A stretch of DNA of 5,576 bases from Methylococcales bacterium (GCA_023134955.1 JAGLUC010000377.1:1-5576), one strand, 5' to 3'; positions 1 to 5,576 are shown, numbered from the stretch's first letter. Numbers and translations are program-made. The notes: generated from the sequence alone by a model not told the origin.

Positions 1-46
1 CTTCGGGTTATGAGCCCGACGAGCTACCAAGCTGCTCCACCCCGCG
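1..46 (-). tRNA. Initiator tRNA-fMet (anticodon CAT), 5' part only
   Basis: On the minus strand the gene begins CGCGGGG at position 46 (acceptor strand), has a D stem GAGC/GCTC at 37-34 and 24-21 around a loop containing GGTA, and an anticodon stem TCGGG/CCCGA at 19-15 and 7-3 enclosing CTCATAA, so the anticodon CAT sits at 12-10. Two initiator signatures are visible: three consecutive G-C pairs next to the anticodon loop, and an A11-T24 pair in the D stem (36 with 22). The 5' C fits the unpaired C1-A72 end of bacterial initiator tRNA, although position 72 lies outside the window. The variable loop, T arm and 3' acceptor strand are cut off by the left edge. It reads in the same direction as the upstream rib-nusB-thiL-pgpA genes but has its own probable promoter. 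Confidence 0.95.
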
Positions 47-59
47 ATTGATTTTTATT

Positions 60-87
60 ATTATAAGTGTTTTTTATAATTTAGCAA
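60..87 (-). promoter_or_regulatory. Putative sigma70 promoter of the tRNA-fMet gene
   Basis: On the minus strand a perfect -10 hexamer TATAAT lies at 65-60. It is preceded, with a 16-base spacer, by TTGCTA at 87-82, which matches the -35 consensus TTGACA at four of six positions. Initiation would fall near position 53, giving a leader of about seven bases before the mature tRNA 5' end at 46. The stretch between the -10 box and the probable start is A/T only. The region is AT-rich, so a chance TATAAT is possible, but the spacing relative to the tRNA supports the call. Confidence 0.6.
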
Positions 88-136
88 GAAAAATATTTTA
101 TTGTTTTTAATATTTAGAGCACCTTTAATTGCAGAT

Positions 137-640
137 TTATATAATAAACAGCAGAATAACTGCTGAAAAAAGACCTGCTAAAATATCATCAAGCATAATA
201 CCCAAGCCGCCTTCAAGCTTTTGATCTATCCATTTTATCGGCCATGGTTTTAAAATATCAAAAAACCTGAATAAAACAAAGCCTAAAAAAACGGCATGCC
301 ATGAAAAAGGAACAAACCACATAGTGACTAAATAACCAGCAATTTCATCCCAGACAATGCCTCCAAAATCATGCTCACCTAATTTTTTAGCTGCATCAGC
401 ACAAATTTTAACGCCAATGACACAAGCTAAAACAGTTAATACACTATAAAGCCAAAAATTAGCTTGTATACATACCAGGTAAACTGGAATTGCCGCAACA
501 GTCCCCATGGTTCCCGGCATTTTTTTTGCTAATCCAGAACCAAAACCAAATGCCAAAAACAAGGTTGGATTTAATAAAATTTGTCTAATAGTTAACTTAT
601 TATTGCCGTATTCTGAATTAACAAAAATGTTCAAAACCAC
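137..640 (-). CDS. pgpA: Phosphatidylglycerophosphatase A
   Basis: This is an inner-membrane phosphatase of the PgpA family, which removes the terminal phosphate from phosphatidylglycerophosphate to give phosphatidylglycerol. The 167-residue product carries the family motifs in order: FGSGLAKKMPGTMGT (33-47), GGIVWDEIAGY (93-103, acidic pair D98/E99), RFFDILKPWPIKW (125-137) and GGLGIMLDDILAG (144-156, acidic pair D151/D152). Hydrophobic segments at about 48-80, 103-125 and 153-167 fit a small multi-pass membrane protein; the last one runs to the C-terminus. No ATG lies upstream of the first motif. The frame opens at GTG 640, or alternatively at TTG 634, both inside the end of thiL, giving a 23- or 17-base overlap and implying translational coupling. 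It is the last gene of the operon. Function is confident; the exact start is not. Confidence 0.95.
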   Translation of the reverse strand: MVLNIFVNSEYGNNKLTIRQILLNPTLFLAFGFGSGLAKKMPGTMGTVAAIPVYLVCIQANFWLYSVLTVLACVIGVKICADAAKKLGEHDFGGIVWDEIAGYLVTMWFVPFSWHAVFLGFVLFRFFDILKPWPIKWIDQKLEGGLGIMLDDILAGLFSAVILLFII

Positions 641-1553
641 TTACCTCTAATTCTTCAATCACACCCAAACGCTGAATCCTTAATCCAGCATTTGCTTCAA
701 TTACTCCTATCTGAGTACAATCAATATTAATCAAATCTGCTTTGTCTGGGTTGACTGTAAAACATAATTCATAATCATCACCGGCAGCAAGAGGCATTTG
801 CCAATCACCTGTTACCTTAATATATTCCCTTACTTGTTTAGATAAAGGGATTTTATTCCAGTCTAATTCAGCACCAACATTACTTTTTTCTAAAATATGC
901 TTTAAGTCTGATGCAATGCCATCTGATAAATCTATGCAAGCGTTGGCATATTTTTGAATTTCCAGACCTTCTTTTACTCGTGGCATAGGCTGGTGAAATT
1001 GTGCTAATGCATTTTCTGACTCAGAACAATGGTAGCCAAGCTCAACTTTAAGCCCTAAGCCCGCATTACCCAGATAACCCGTCACATAAATCAGATCTCC
1101 TACCTTTGCATCTGATCGTAACATTGCCTGTTTTTTAGCAACTAATCCTAATGCCTGAACCGTTAGAGTTAATGATCCAGAAGTTGTATCGCCGCCAATC
1201 AAGTCAATAGAATATTGTTCTGCTAAACCCAGCAAACCTTCAGCAAATAACTTTATCCAATCCTCATCTGGCTCAGGTAATGTTAGAGCTAGCATAATGG
1301 AAACTGGTTCAGCCCCCATTGCCGCCAAGTCACTTAAATTTACCGCTAATAATTTGTGTCCGAGCTGTTTTGGGTCTGCGCCTGCAAAAAAATGCACACC
1401 CTCAACCATGGTATCTGTTGTTATTGCCAACTGACAGCCATCAGGAACGGAGATCAGCGCACAGTCATCTCCAACACCTAACTGATTAACCTTGTCATTA
1501 TTTAATGGTTTGCTGAAATATTGTTGAATCAAGCCAAACTCAGAAATTGCCAT
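618..1553 (-). CDS. thiL: Thiamine-monophosphate kinase
   Basis: ThiL phosphorylates thiamine monophosphate with ATP to thiamine diphosphate, the active cofactor, in the cytoplasm. It belongs to the PurM/AIR-synthase-like ATP-binding superfamily. The 311-residue protein is close to full family length and shows the expected motifs: GVGDDCA (26-32), TTDTMVEGVHF (45-55), NLSDLAAMGA (72-81), GGDTT (120-124), DLSDGIASDL (208-217) and AGDDYELCF (257-265). The Asp-rich motifs bind Mg-ATP and the phosphates. The C-terminus ending GFEHF-C resembles the GYDHF ending of the E. coli enzyme, so the protein looks complete. Its ATG shares one base with the nusB stop (TAATG), and its 3' end overlaps pgpA. 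The nusB-thiL-pgpA order is conserved in gammaproteobacteria. Confidence 0.97.
   Translation of the reverse strand: MAISEFGLIQQYFSKPLNNDKVNQLGVGDDCALISVPDGCQLAITTDTMVEGVHFFAGADPKQLGHKLLAVNLSDLAAMGAEPVSIMLALTLPEPDEDWIKLFAEGLLGLAEQYSIDLIGGDTTSGSLTLTVQALGLVAKKQAMLRSDAKVGDLIYVTGYLGNAGLGLKVELGYHCSESENALAQFHQPMPRVKEGLEIQKYANACIDLSDGIASDLKHILEKSNVGAELDWNKIPLSKQVREYIKVTGDWQMPLAAGDDYELCFTVNPDKADLINIDCTQIGVIEANAGLRIQRLGVIEELEVSGFEHFC
641..647 (-). promoter_or_regulatory. Ribosome binding site of pgpA inside thiL
   Basis: GAGGTAA on the minus strand (647-641) resembles the Shine-Dalgarno sequence GAGGTGA. The GAGG core ends 3 bases before GTG 640 and 9 bases before TTG 634. The second spacing is within the usual range, so this site slightly favours the rarer TTG, giving a 165-residue PgpA, even though GTG is normally the stronger start codon. 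It lies entirely in the last codons of thiL. Confidence 0.5.
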
Positions 1554-1984
1554 TACTTGTTCTTAGCTTTAATTTCTAACGTTCTTTTTTGTTGCGAAAC
1601 TTTGTCTAAAATACCATTGATATATTTATGACTTCCATCTGCTCCAAAACATTTTGCTAGATTAACACCCTCATTAATAATTACTTTATAAGGGGTATCC
1701 AGGCAGTTGATTAACTCATAAACACCAATTCTTAATACCGCTCTTTCTACCGGGTCAATTTTTTCAACGGGTCTATCAACAAATTCAGACAACGCTTCGT
1801 CTATAATATTCAGTTGCTTGGGGACACCATAAAAAATCTCTGCGAAGTATTTCTTCTGCGCCCCTTTAAGACGCTCTTCTTCTAAAAAGCTTGTTTCAAT
1901 TTTAATCAGACTTTCACCCGTCATCTGCCATTGATAAAGAGCTTGCACCGCACACTTTCTTGCATTGGTTTTTGCCAAACTCAT
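1553..1984 (-). CDS. nusB: Transcription antitermination factor NusB
   Basis: NusB is a small all-helical RNA-binding protein that, with NusE (ribosomal protein S10), binds boxA RNA and supports processive antiterminated transcription of rRNA operons. The 143-residue length is typical. Visible family features are the N-terminal ARKCAVQALYQW block (8-19, usual form AR..A.QALYQW), DPVERAVLRIGVYEL (77-91) and VIINEGVNLAKCFGADGSHKYINGILDK (101-128), where the NE-x-V-x-LAK and K-x-INGILD elements are characteristic. The C-terminal tail is lysine-rich. The start is the ATG overlapping the ribH stop as TAATG, with GGAA a few bases upstream inside ribH as a plausible ribosome binding site. Its position directly after ribH is the standard gammaproteobacterial arrangement. 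Confidence 0.97.
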   Translation of the reverse strand: MSLAKTNARKCAVQALYQWQMTGESLIKIETSFLEEERLKGAQKKYFAEIFYGVPKQLNIIDEALSEFVDRPVEKIDPVERAVLRIGVYELINCLDTPYKVIINEGVNLAKCFGADGSHKYINGILDKVSQQKRTLEIKAKNK

Positions 1985-2460
1985 TAAGCTTCCAAATTGT
2001 TAAATAAACTCACCATTTCTATTGCAGACACTGCTGCCTCTGCACCTTTATTACCTGCTTTTGTACCTGCACGTTCTATTGCTTGTTCAATACTATCAAC
2101 CGTCAACACACCAAAACTGACAGGCACATCATACTGTAATGAAACAGAAGCTATTCCTTTAACACATTCACCAGCAACATATTCAAAATGAGGTGTGCCA
2201 CCACGAATAACCGCGCCCAATGCAATAATTGCATCATATTTATTAGTTGCCGCAACTCTTTGAACAACCATAGGTAACTCAAAAGCACCAGGAGCTTTCA
2301 CCAAACAAATATCATCCTTATTTGCACCATGACGGACTAACGCATCAATAGCCCCCCCTTCTAACTGCTCAACGATAAAACTATTAAAGCGTGAGGCCAC
2401 TATACAAAACCTGCCTCCCTGAACAGATAAATTTCCTTCTAATGTTTTTATTGTCGACAT
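1984..2460 (-). CDS. ribH: 6,7-dimethyl-8-ribityllumazine synthase (beta subunit)
   Basis: Lumazine synthase condenses 5-amino-6-ribitylamino-uracil (from the RibD branch) with 3,4-dihydroxy-2-butanone 4-phosphate (from RibB) to give 6,7-dimethyl-8-ribityllumazine, the substrate of RibE. The 158-residue product is of normal size. Seen in order are SRFN (23-26), with the aromatic residue that stacks on the pyrimidine, PGAFELP (57-63), ALGAVIRGGTPHFEYV (80-95), with H91 at the position of the catalytic histidine, VPVSFGVLTVD (112-122) and RAGTKAGNKGAEAA (130-143), with R130 in the phosphate site. The family forms pentamers or 60-subunit capsids; which applies here cannot be read from sequence. 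The ATG at 2460 is preceded by a purine-rich GAGAAAG. It is the only gene of the operon with a sizeable upstream gap (44 bases). In older E. coli naming this gene is ribE. Confidence 0.97.
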   Translation of the reverse strand: MSTIKTLEGNLSVQGGRFCIVASRFNSFIVEQLEGGAIDALVRHGANKDDICLVKAPGAFELPMVVQRVAATNKYDAIIALGAVIRGGTPHFEYVAGECVKGIASVSLQYDVPVSFGVLTVDSIEQAIERAGTKAGNKGAEAAVSAIEMVSLFNNLEA

Positions 2461-2504
2461 TTTCTTTCTCTACTTTTATTAAGTTTGTTAAATTTTTTGC
2501 GTAT

Positions 2505-3608
2505 TTACTTCGTGTGTTCCACAACTTCTAGGTTATATCCAGAAAGCCCAAAATATTTTTTCTCCATACCCATTACTTTTAGTTGACTTACCCCTAAATC
2601 AGCCAAAATTCTGGCTCCTACCCCTGTCATACGCCAATCTGTTTTTTTCTCAACATTAACATCACGAGCCACACCATTATCTTCTAACTGATATTGATGT
2701 ATATGCTCCACTAATGATTTATTATCCTCATACTGTCTAATAATAACCAAAACACCACATCCCTCAGCCGCAATTTTTTTCATTGCCTCATGAATCGTAA
2801 TGGAGTTACCCGATCTTTTTGACATGAACAAATCATCCAATATATTTCGTGCATGAACTCTTACCAATACCGGTTCAGCAACTGCTACATTACCCATAAC
2901 TAACGCAAAATGCACATTATCATCATTTCTATCTTGGTAAGCATACATTTTAAAGTCACCAATCTCAGTTGGGTATTCACAGACACTAATTCGATCCAGA
3001 GTATTTTCATGCTGAATCCGGTATTGAATGAGATTAGAAATCGTGCCCATTTTAAGCTCATGTTGTTTGGCAAAAATCTCAAGATCAGGTCGCCTTGCCA
3101 TGCTACCGTCTTCATTTAATATTTCAACAATCACTGCGGCAGGTTCTGACCCAGCCAATCTGGCTAAATCACAGCCTGCCTCAGTATGTCCTGCTCTATT
3201 TAAAACACCGCCCGCTTGTGCCATTAATGGAAAAATATGCCCAGGCTGTACCAAATTATCGGGTGTGGCATTTTTAGACACTGCCGCTTGCACCGTTAAA
3301 GCGCGATCTGCAGCAGATATACCCGTTGTCACCCCCTCTGCAGCCTCAATTGAAATAGTAAAATTAGTTGAATGAGCTGTTTTATTTTCATTAACCATCA
3401 GCGGCAATCTAAGTTGCTGACACCTCTCTTTGGTCAAAGTTAAACAGATCAATCCTCGTCCATACTTTGCCATAAAATTAATATCATTGGCCTGGGTAAA
3501 AGAAGCAGCCATGACTAGATCTCCTTCATTTTCACGATCTTCATCATCCATAATGATAACCATTTTGCCCTGACGCAAATCTTCAATAATCTCTTCTGTT
3601 GTATTCAT
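2505..3608 (-). CDS. ribBA: 3,4-dihydroxy-2-butanone-4-phosphate synthase with degenerate GTP cyclohydrolase II-like domain (RibBX type)
   Basis: The N-terminal domain (about 1-200) is an intact RibB, which converts ribulose 5-phosphate to 3,4-dihydroxy-2-butanone 4-phosphate plus formate. It shows DDEDRENEGDL (21-31, with acidic metal/substrate residues E26, E28 and D30), TNFTISIEAAEGVTTGISAADRA (81-103), PGHIFPL (122-128), RAGHTEA (138-144, with H141 and T142) and E162 in the VEIL segment. The C-terminal domain (about 205-367) aligns with RibA by VxVRVHxxN, IAAEGxGVLVxxRQ and TGVGARILxDLG, but the zinc-binding pattern HSEC...RCDCG is replaced by HARN (252-255) and RSGNS (265-269). All three zinc cysteines are therefore gone, and RQEGRGIGL has become RQYEDNKSL (291-299). 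It should lack GTP cyclohydrolase II activity. The ATG at 3608 follows the ribE stop by 10 bases with only a weak ribosome binding site; the N-terminus matches the usual RibB start. Automatic annotation would probably call it bifunctional RibBA. Confidence 0.95.
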   Translation of the reverse strand: MNTTEEIIEDLRQGKMVIIMDDEDRENEGDLVMAASFTQANDINFMAKYGRGLICLTLTKERCQQLRLPLMVNENKTAHSTNFTISIEAAEGVTTGISAADRALTVQAAVSKNATPDNLVQPGHIFPLMAQAGGVLNRAGHTEAGCDLARLAGSEPAAVIVEILNEDGSMARRPDLEIFAKQHELKMGTISNLIQYRIQHENTLDRISVCEYPTEIGDFKMYAYQDRNDDNVHFALVMGNVAVAEPVLVRVHARNILDDLFMSKRSGNSITIHEAMKKIAAEGCGVLVIIRQYEDNKSLVEHIHQYQLEDNGVARDVNVEKKTDWRMTGVGARILADLGVSQLKVMGMEKKYFGLSGYNLEVVEHTK

Positions 3609-3618
3609 TCTGTTGTAT

Positions 3619-4278
3619 TTATTTGCTTAAAAAACCACTGTTTTGTAATAACTCTTCAGTCACTGCGCCCATCGAGCAAGCCGCAGCCTCGCCCTTCATT
3701 AATCGCTCCATATACCGGGCTAATAAATCCACCTCAAGATTGATCTCTGTTCCAGTGGTCATACTCCCTAATGTGGTTTGTTGTAAAGTATGCGGCACGA
3801 TATTGACACTAAACATCGCCCCATCCACCTCATTAACCGTTAGGCTAACACCATTAATACAAATAGAGCCCTTTTCTGCTATATATTTAGCCAGCTCATT
3901 CGGCACTTGAAATTTATAGCGATAAGATCGTCCATCTTGATGTTTAGAAACAACCTTTCCCAGGCCATCAACATGCCCACTAACTATATGCCCACCTAAT
4001 CGTGTAGAAGGTGTTAATGCTAATTCCAGATTAACGGCTGTCCCTGCAACTGCGGACTTTAATATCGTTCTTGCGATGGTCTCATTAGAAACATCCGCAC
4101 AAAAATAATTTGAGCCTAATTCAACAGCTGTTAAACAAACCCCATTAACAGCAATACTGTCGCCTAGATTAGTATCCTCAAAAGATAGTTTTCCCGTGCT
4201 TATTTTTAAACGATAGTCACCGCCCATTGCTTGAATGCTTTCTATTTTCCCTACCGCTAAAATTATTCCTGTAAACAT
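3619..4278 (-). CDS. ribE: Riboflavin synthase (alpha subunit)
   Basis: Riboflavin synthase dismutates two molecules of 6,7-dimethyl-8-ribityllumazine into riboflavin and 5-amino-6-ribitylamino-uracil, the last dedicated step. The protein has two tandem lumazine-binding (Lum_binding) repeats. The first, about residues 1-95, contains NGVCLT (45-50); the second, about 96-190, contains GGHIVSGHVDG (95-105) and NGVSLTV (142-148). C48 and H102, functionally important in the E. coli enzyme, are present. The family begins MFTGI, which fixes the start at the ATG at 4278 and gives 219 residues. A TTG at 4296 would add six residues (MKQQNN) but would overlap ribD by 17 bases and is less likely. The ATG comes one base after the ribD stop (TAATATG), so translation is probably coupled. 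E. coli calls this gene ribC. Confidence 0.97.
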   Translation of the reverse strand: MFTGIILAVGKIESIQAMGGDYRLKISTGKLSFEDTNLGDSIAVNGVCLTAVELGSNYFCADVSNETIARTILKSAVAGTAVNLELALTPSTRLGGHIVSGHVDGLGKVVSKHQDGRSYRYKFQVPNELAKYIAEKGSICINGVSLTVNEVDGAMFSVNIVPHTLQQTTLGSMTTGTEINLEVDLLARYMERLMKGEAAACSMGAVTEELLQNSGFLSK

Positions 4279-4279
4279 A

Positions 4280-5365
4280 TTATTTTGCTGTTTCAAAAGT
4301 CAGTTTTAAATCAGTGCCTACCTGCCTGACACTTGTCATATTCAGTTGTTTTTTATCTGCCATTTTTTGCATATCGGGCAGATTAAATAAACCACGTCCC
4401 TGGTCGCCTAAGACACACGGAGCCATGTACAGTATCCACTCATCGACTAACTTCTCACTTAATAAAGCACCATTAAGAATTGCACCTGCTTCTACTAAAA
4501 CATTATTAATCTGTTGTTCCCCTAAAAAAAACATAACAGCTTGTAGATCCAGTTTGTTGTCTTTTTCTCTAATCTGAAAAACCTGGTAGCCTGTTTTTTC
4601 CAGCGCAGTTATTTTTTGATCATCATCACTGCAAGTTAAAACCCATATCTGCCCTGGTAGCTCCAACATTTTGCTATTTGATGGCATTTTTAACTGTGAA
4701 TCTAAAATCACCCGAACTGCTAGCGTAACCTGTTCACCTACCCTTGCATTTAAAGAAGGATTATCCTCTAAAACCGTATTAATTCCTGTCAATATAGCAG
4801 AACTCTCAGCCCTTAATCTCTGCACATCAGATCTGGACTGAGGAGATGTTATCCATTGACTTTCCCCCGATGCCATCGCAGTTCGCCCATCAAGACTCAT
4901 GGCTAATTTACTACGCACGAAGGGCAAGCCCGTTGTCATTCGTTTAATATAACCTTTATTTAAAGCTTCTGCCTGTTGCTGTAAAACACCACATTCAACA
5001 ATTATCCCGGCATCTTGCATTTTTCTTAAACCACGTCCGGCAACTAAAGGGTTAGGGTCTTGCATGGCAACAACAACTCGATCAATACCTGCCGTAATTA
5101 AAGCATCACAACAAGGGGCTGTTTTCCCTTGATGACTACAAGGCTCTAATGTCACATAAGCAGTCGTACCTTTAGCATTATCAATTTTATTTAAAGCATT
5201 AATTTCCGCATGTGCAGAGCCTGCCTTTACATGCCAGCCCTCGGCAACAAGCTGTTCATCCTTAACTAAAACACAACCCACTCTTGGGTTCGGGTCTGTT
5301 GTGTAACATCCCTTTTCTGCCAGTTTTAAAGCCATTGCCATAAACACAGCATCTTGATTTGACAT
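4280..5365 (-). CDS. ribD: Bifunctional diaminohydroxyphosphoribosylaminopyrimidine deaminase / 5-amino-6-(5-phosphoribosylamino)uracil reductase
   Basis: RibD performs two consecutive steps on the GTP-derived branch: deamination of the pyrimidine ring, then NADPH-dependent reduction of the ribosyl side chain. The N-terminal cytidine-deaminase-like domain (about 1-145) has PNPRVGCV (25-32), HAE (52-54, zinc ligand H52 and proton-shuttle E54) and PCSHQGKTAPC (75-85, zinc ligands C76 and C85). The C-terminal DHFR-like reductase domain (about 147-361) opens with KLAMSLDGRTA (153-163), continues SGESQWITS (166-174) and has the NADPH-site VEAGAILNGALL (291-302). At 361 residues it is full length. 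The ATG overlaps the nrdR stop by one base (TAATG). A run of eight T residues on the coding strand (4531-4524) lies within the reductase domain; the frame is intact across it. Confidence 0.97.
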   Translation of the reverse strand: MSNQDAVFMAMALKLAEKGCYTTDPNPRVGCVLVKDEQLVAEGWHVKAGSAHAEINALNKIDNAKGTTAYVTLEPCSHQGKTAPCCDALITAGIDRVVVAMQDPNPLVAGRGLRKMQDAGIIVECGVLQQQAEALNKGYIKRMTTGLPFVRSKLAMSLDGRTAMASGESQWITSPQSRSDVQRLRAESSAILTGINTVLEDNPSLNARVGEQVTLAVRVILDSQLKMPSNSKMLELPGQIWVLTCSDDDQKITALEKTGYQVFQIREKDNKLDLQAVMFFLGEQQINNVLVEAGAILNGALLSEKLVDEWILYMAPCVLGDQGRGLFNLPDMQKMADKKQLNMTSVRQVGTDLKLTFETAK

Positions 5366-5576
5366 TATTTTTTCTGCAAACTTTCTATCATTTCGGTAAA
5401 TTCACTAACATCCTGAAAACTTCGATAAACCGAGGCAAAACGCACAAAAGCCACATGATCTAAGCTACTCAGTTCTTTCATCACAAGTTCACCTAAATCA
5501 TCAGCTAAAAGTTCCCTATCCCCTTTAGCCGTCATCGCTTTTTTAATTCTACAGATAGCGGCTTCTATATCTTCAC
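5365..5576 (-). CDS. nrdR: Transcriptional repressor NrdR, C-terminal part (5' end outside window)
   Basis: Translating the minus strand from 5574 gives 69 residues starting EDIEAAICRIKKAM and ending MIESLQKK before TAA at 5367-5365. It contains LDHVAFVRFASVYRSF (38-53 of the visible part), which closely matches the hallmark LDKVAYIRFASVYRSFED of NrdR. NrdR is a nucleotide-sensing repressor with an N-terminal zinc ribbon and an ATP-cone domain; it binds NrdR boxes to repress ribonucleotide reductase genes when dATP is high. Only the later part of the ATP cone is visible; the zinc ribbon, DNA-binding residues and start lie beyond the right edge. The E. coli protein is 149 residues, so a little over half is missing. 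The stop shares a base with the ribD ATG, tying it into the riboflavin operon as in many gammaproteobacteria. Confidence 0.95.
   Translation of the reverse strand, partial: EDIEAAICRIKKAMTAKGDRELLADDLGELVMKELSSLDHVAFVRFASVYRSFQDVSEFTEMIESLQKK

Noticed and set aside
91..115. Inverted repeat AAATATT (91-97) / AATATTT (109-115) between tRNA-fMet and pgpA, followed on the minus strand by a short T run; possible terminator of the operon.
   Set aside because: The 7-bp stem is entirely A-T with an 11-base loop, too weak for a convincing intrinsic terminator and expected by chance in such AT-rich sequence.
3028..3375. Open plus-strand frame of 115 codons opposite the ribB gene.
   Set aside because: It lies antisense to strongly conserved RibB/RibA-like coding sequence, has no recognisable domain and no ribosome binding context; it is a shadow of the real gene.
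2461..3618. Possible FMN (RFN) riboswitch controlling the ribB-type gene.
   Set aside because: The gaps before ribB (10 bases) and ribH (44 bases) are far too short for the roughly 140-base FMN aptamer, and no conserved aptamer segments are visible. A riboswitch, if any, would be upstream of the operon or at a separate ribB locus.
3599..3910. Open plus-strand frame of 103 codons opposite the 3' half of ribE.
   Set aside because: Antisense to the second lumazine-binding repeat of riboflavin synthase, with composition that mirrors the minus-strand codons; not a separate gene.
4279..4296. TTG start at 4296 adding six residues to RibE.
   Set aside because: The family starts with MFTGI at the ATG at 4278; the extra MKQQNN is not homologous and would require a rare start codon inside ribD.
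1..5576. Search for an undescribed system, mobile element, CRISPR array, attachment site or phage gene next to the tRNA.
   Set aside because: Coding sequence fills nearly the whole window with well-known families in conserved order. No transposase, integrase, direct repeats or composition change was seen. The tRNA 3' end, where integration would occur, is outside the window.

Overview
This window is a compact minus-strand housekeeping operon from a moderately AT-rich bacterium, almost certainly a gammaproteobacterium. The evidence is the gene order nrdR-ribD-ribE-ribBA-ribH-nusB-thiL-pgpA and the protein sequences, which match enterobacterial homologues over long blocks (for example the RibD reductase start, the NrdR ATP-cone end and the ThiL ATP-binding motifs). 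An environmental lineage such as the Methylococcales or a relative is plausible, but this is inference; no marker here fixes the genus.

Reading in the direction of transcription (right to left): the C-terminal half of nrdR (5365-5576, cut by the window edge) is followed by ribD (4280-5365), ribE (3619-4278), a ribB-type gene with a degenerate ribA-like tail (2505-3608), ribH (1984-2460), nusB (1553-1984), thiL (618-1553) and pgpA (137-640). The operon packing is extreme: three junctions are TAATG stop/start overlaps, one is TAATATG, thiL and pgpA overlap by 23 bases, and the only real gap is 44 AT-rich bases ahead of ribH. After a 90-base intergenic stretch comes the 5' part of an initiator tRNA-fMet gene (1-46), also on the minus strand, with a recognisable sigma70-like promoter. 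The operon promoter lies outside the window to the right.

Together, RibD, RibB, RibH and RibE cover every dedicated riboflavin step after GTP ring opening, apart from the dephosphorylation step done by a separate phosphatase. The GTP cyclohydrolase II step appears to be missing: the RibA-like domain fused to RibB has lost its zinc-binding cysteines, so a separate ribA elsewhere in the genome is expected. NusB (transcription antitermination), ThiL (thiamine diphosphate formation), PgpA (phosphatidylglycerol synthesis) and NrdR (repressor of ribonucleotide reductase genes) are the usual gammaproteobacterial neighbours.

I found no mobile element, CRISPR array, riboswitch or undescribed system. 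The points most worth a second look are the RibB-RibA-like (RibBX-type) fusion, the non-ATG start of pgpA inside thiL, and two slippery homopolymer runs inside coding sequence.
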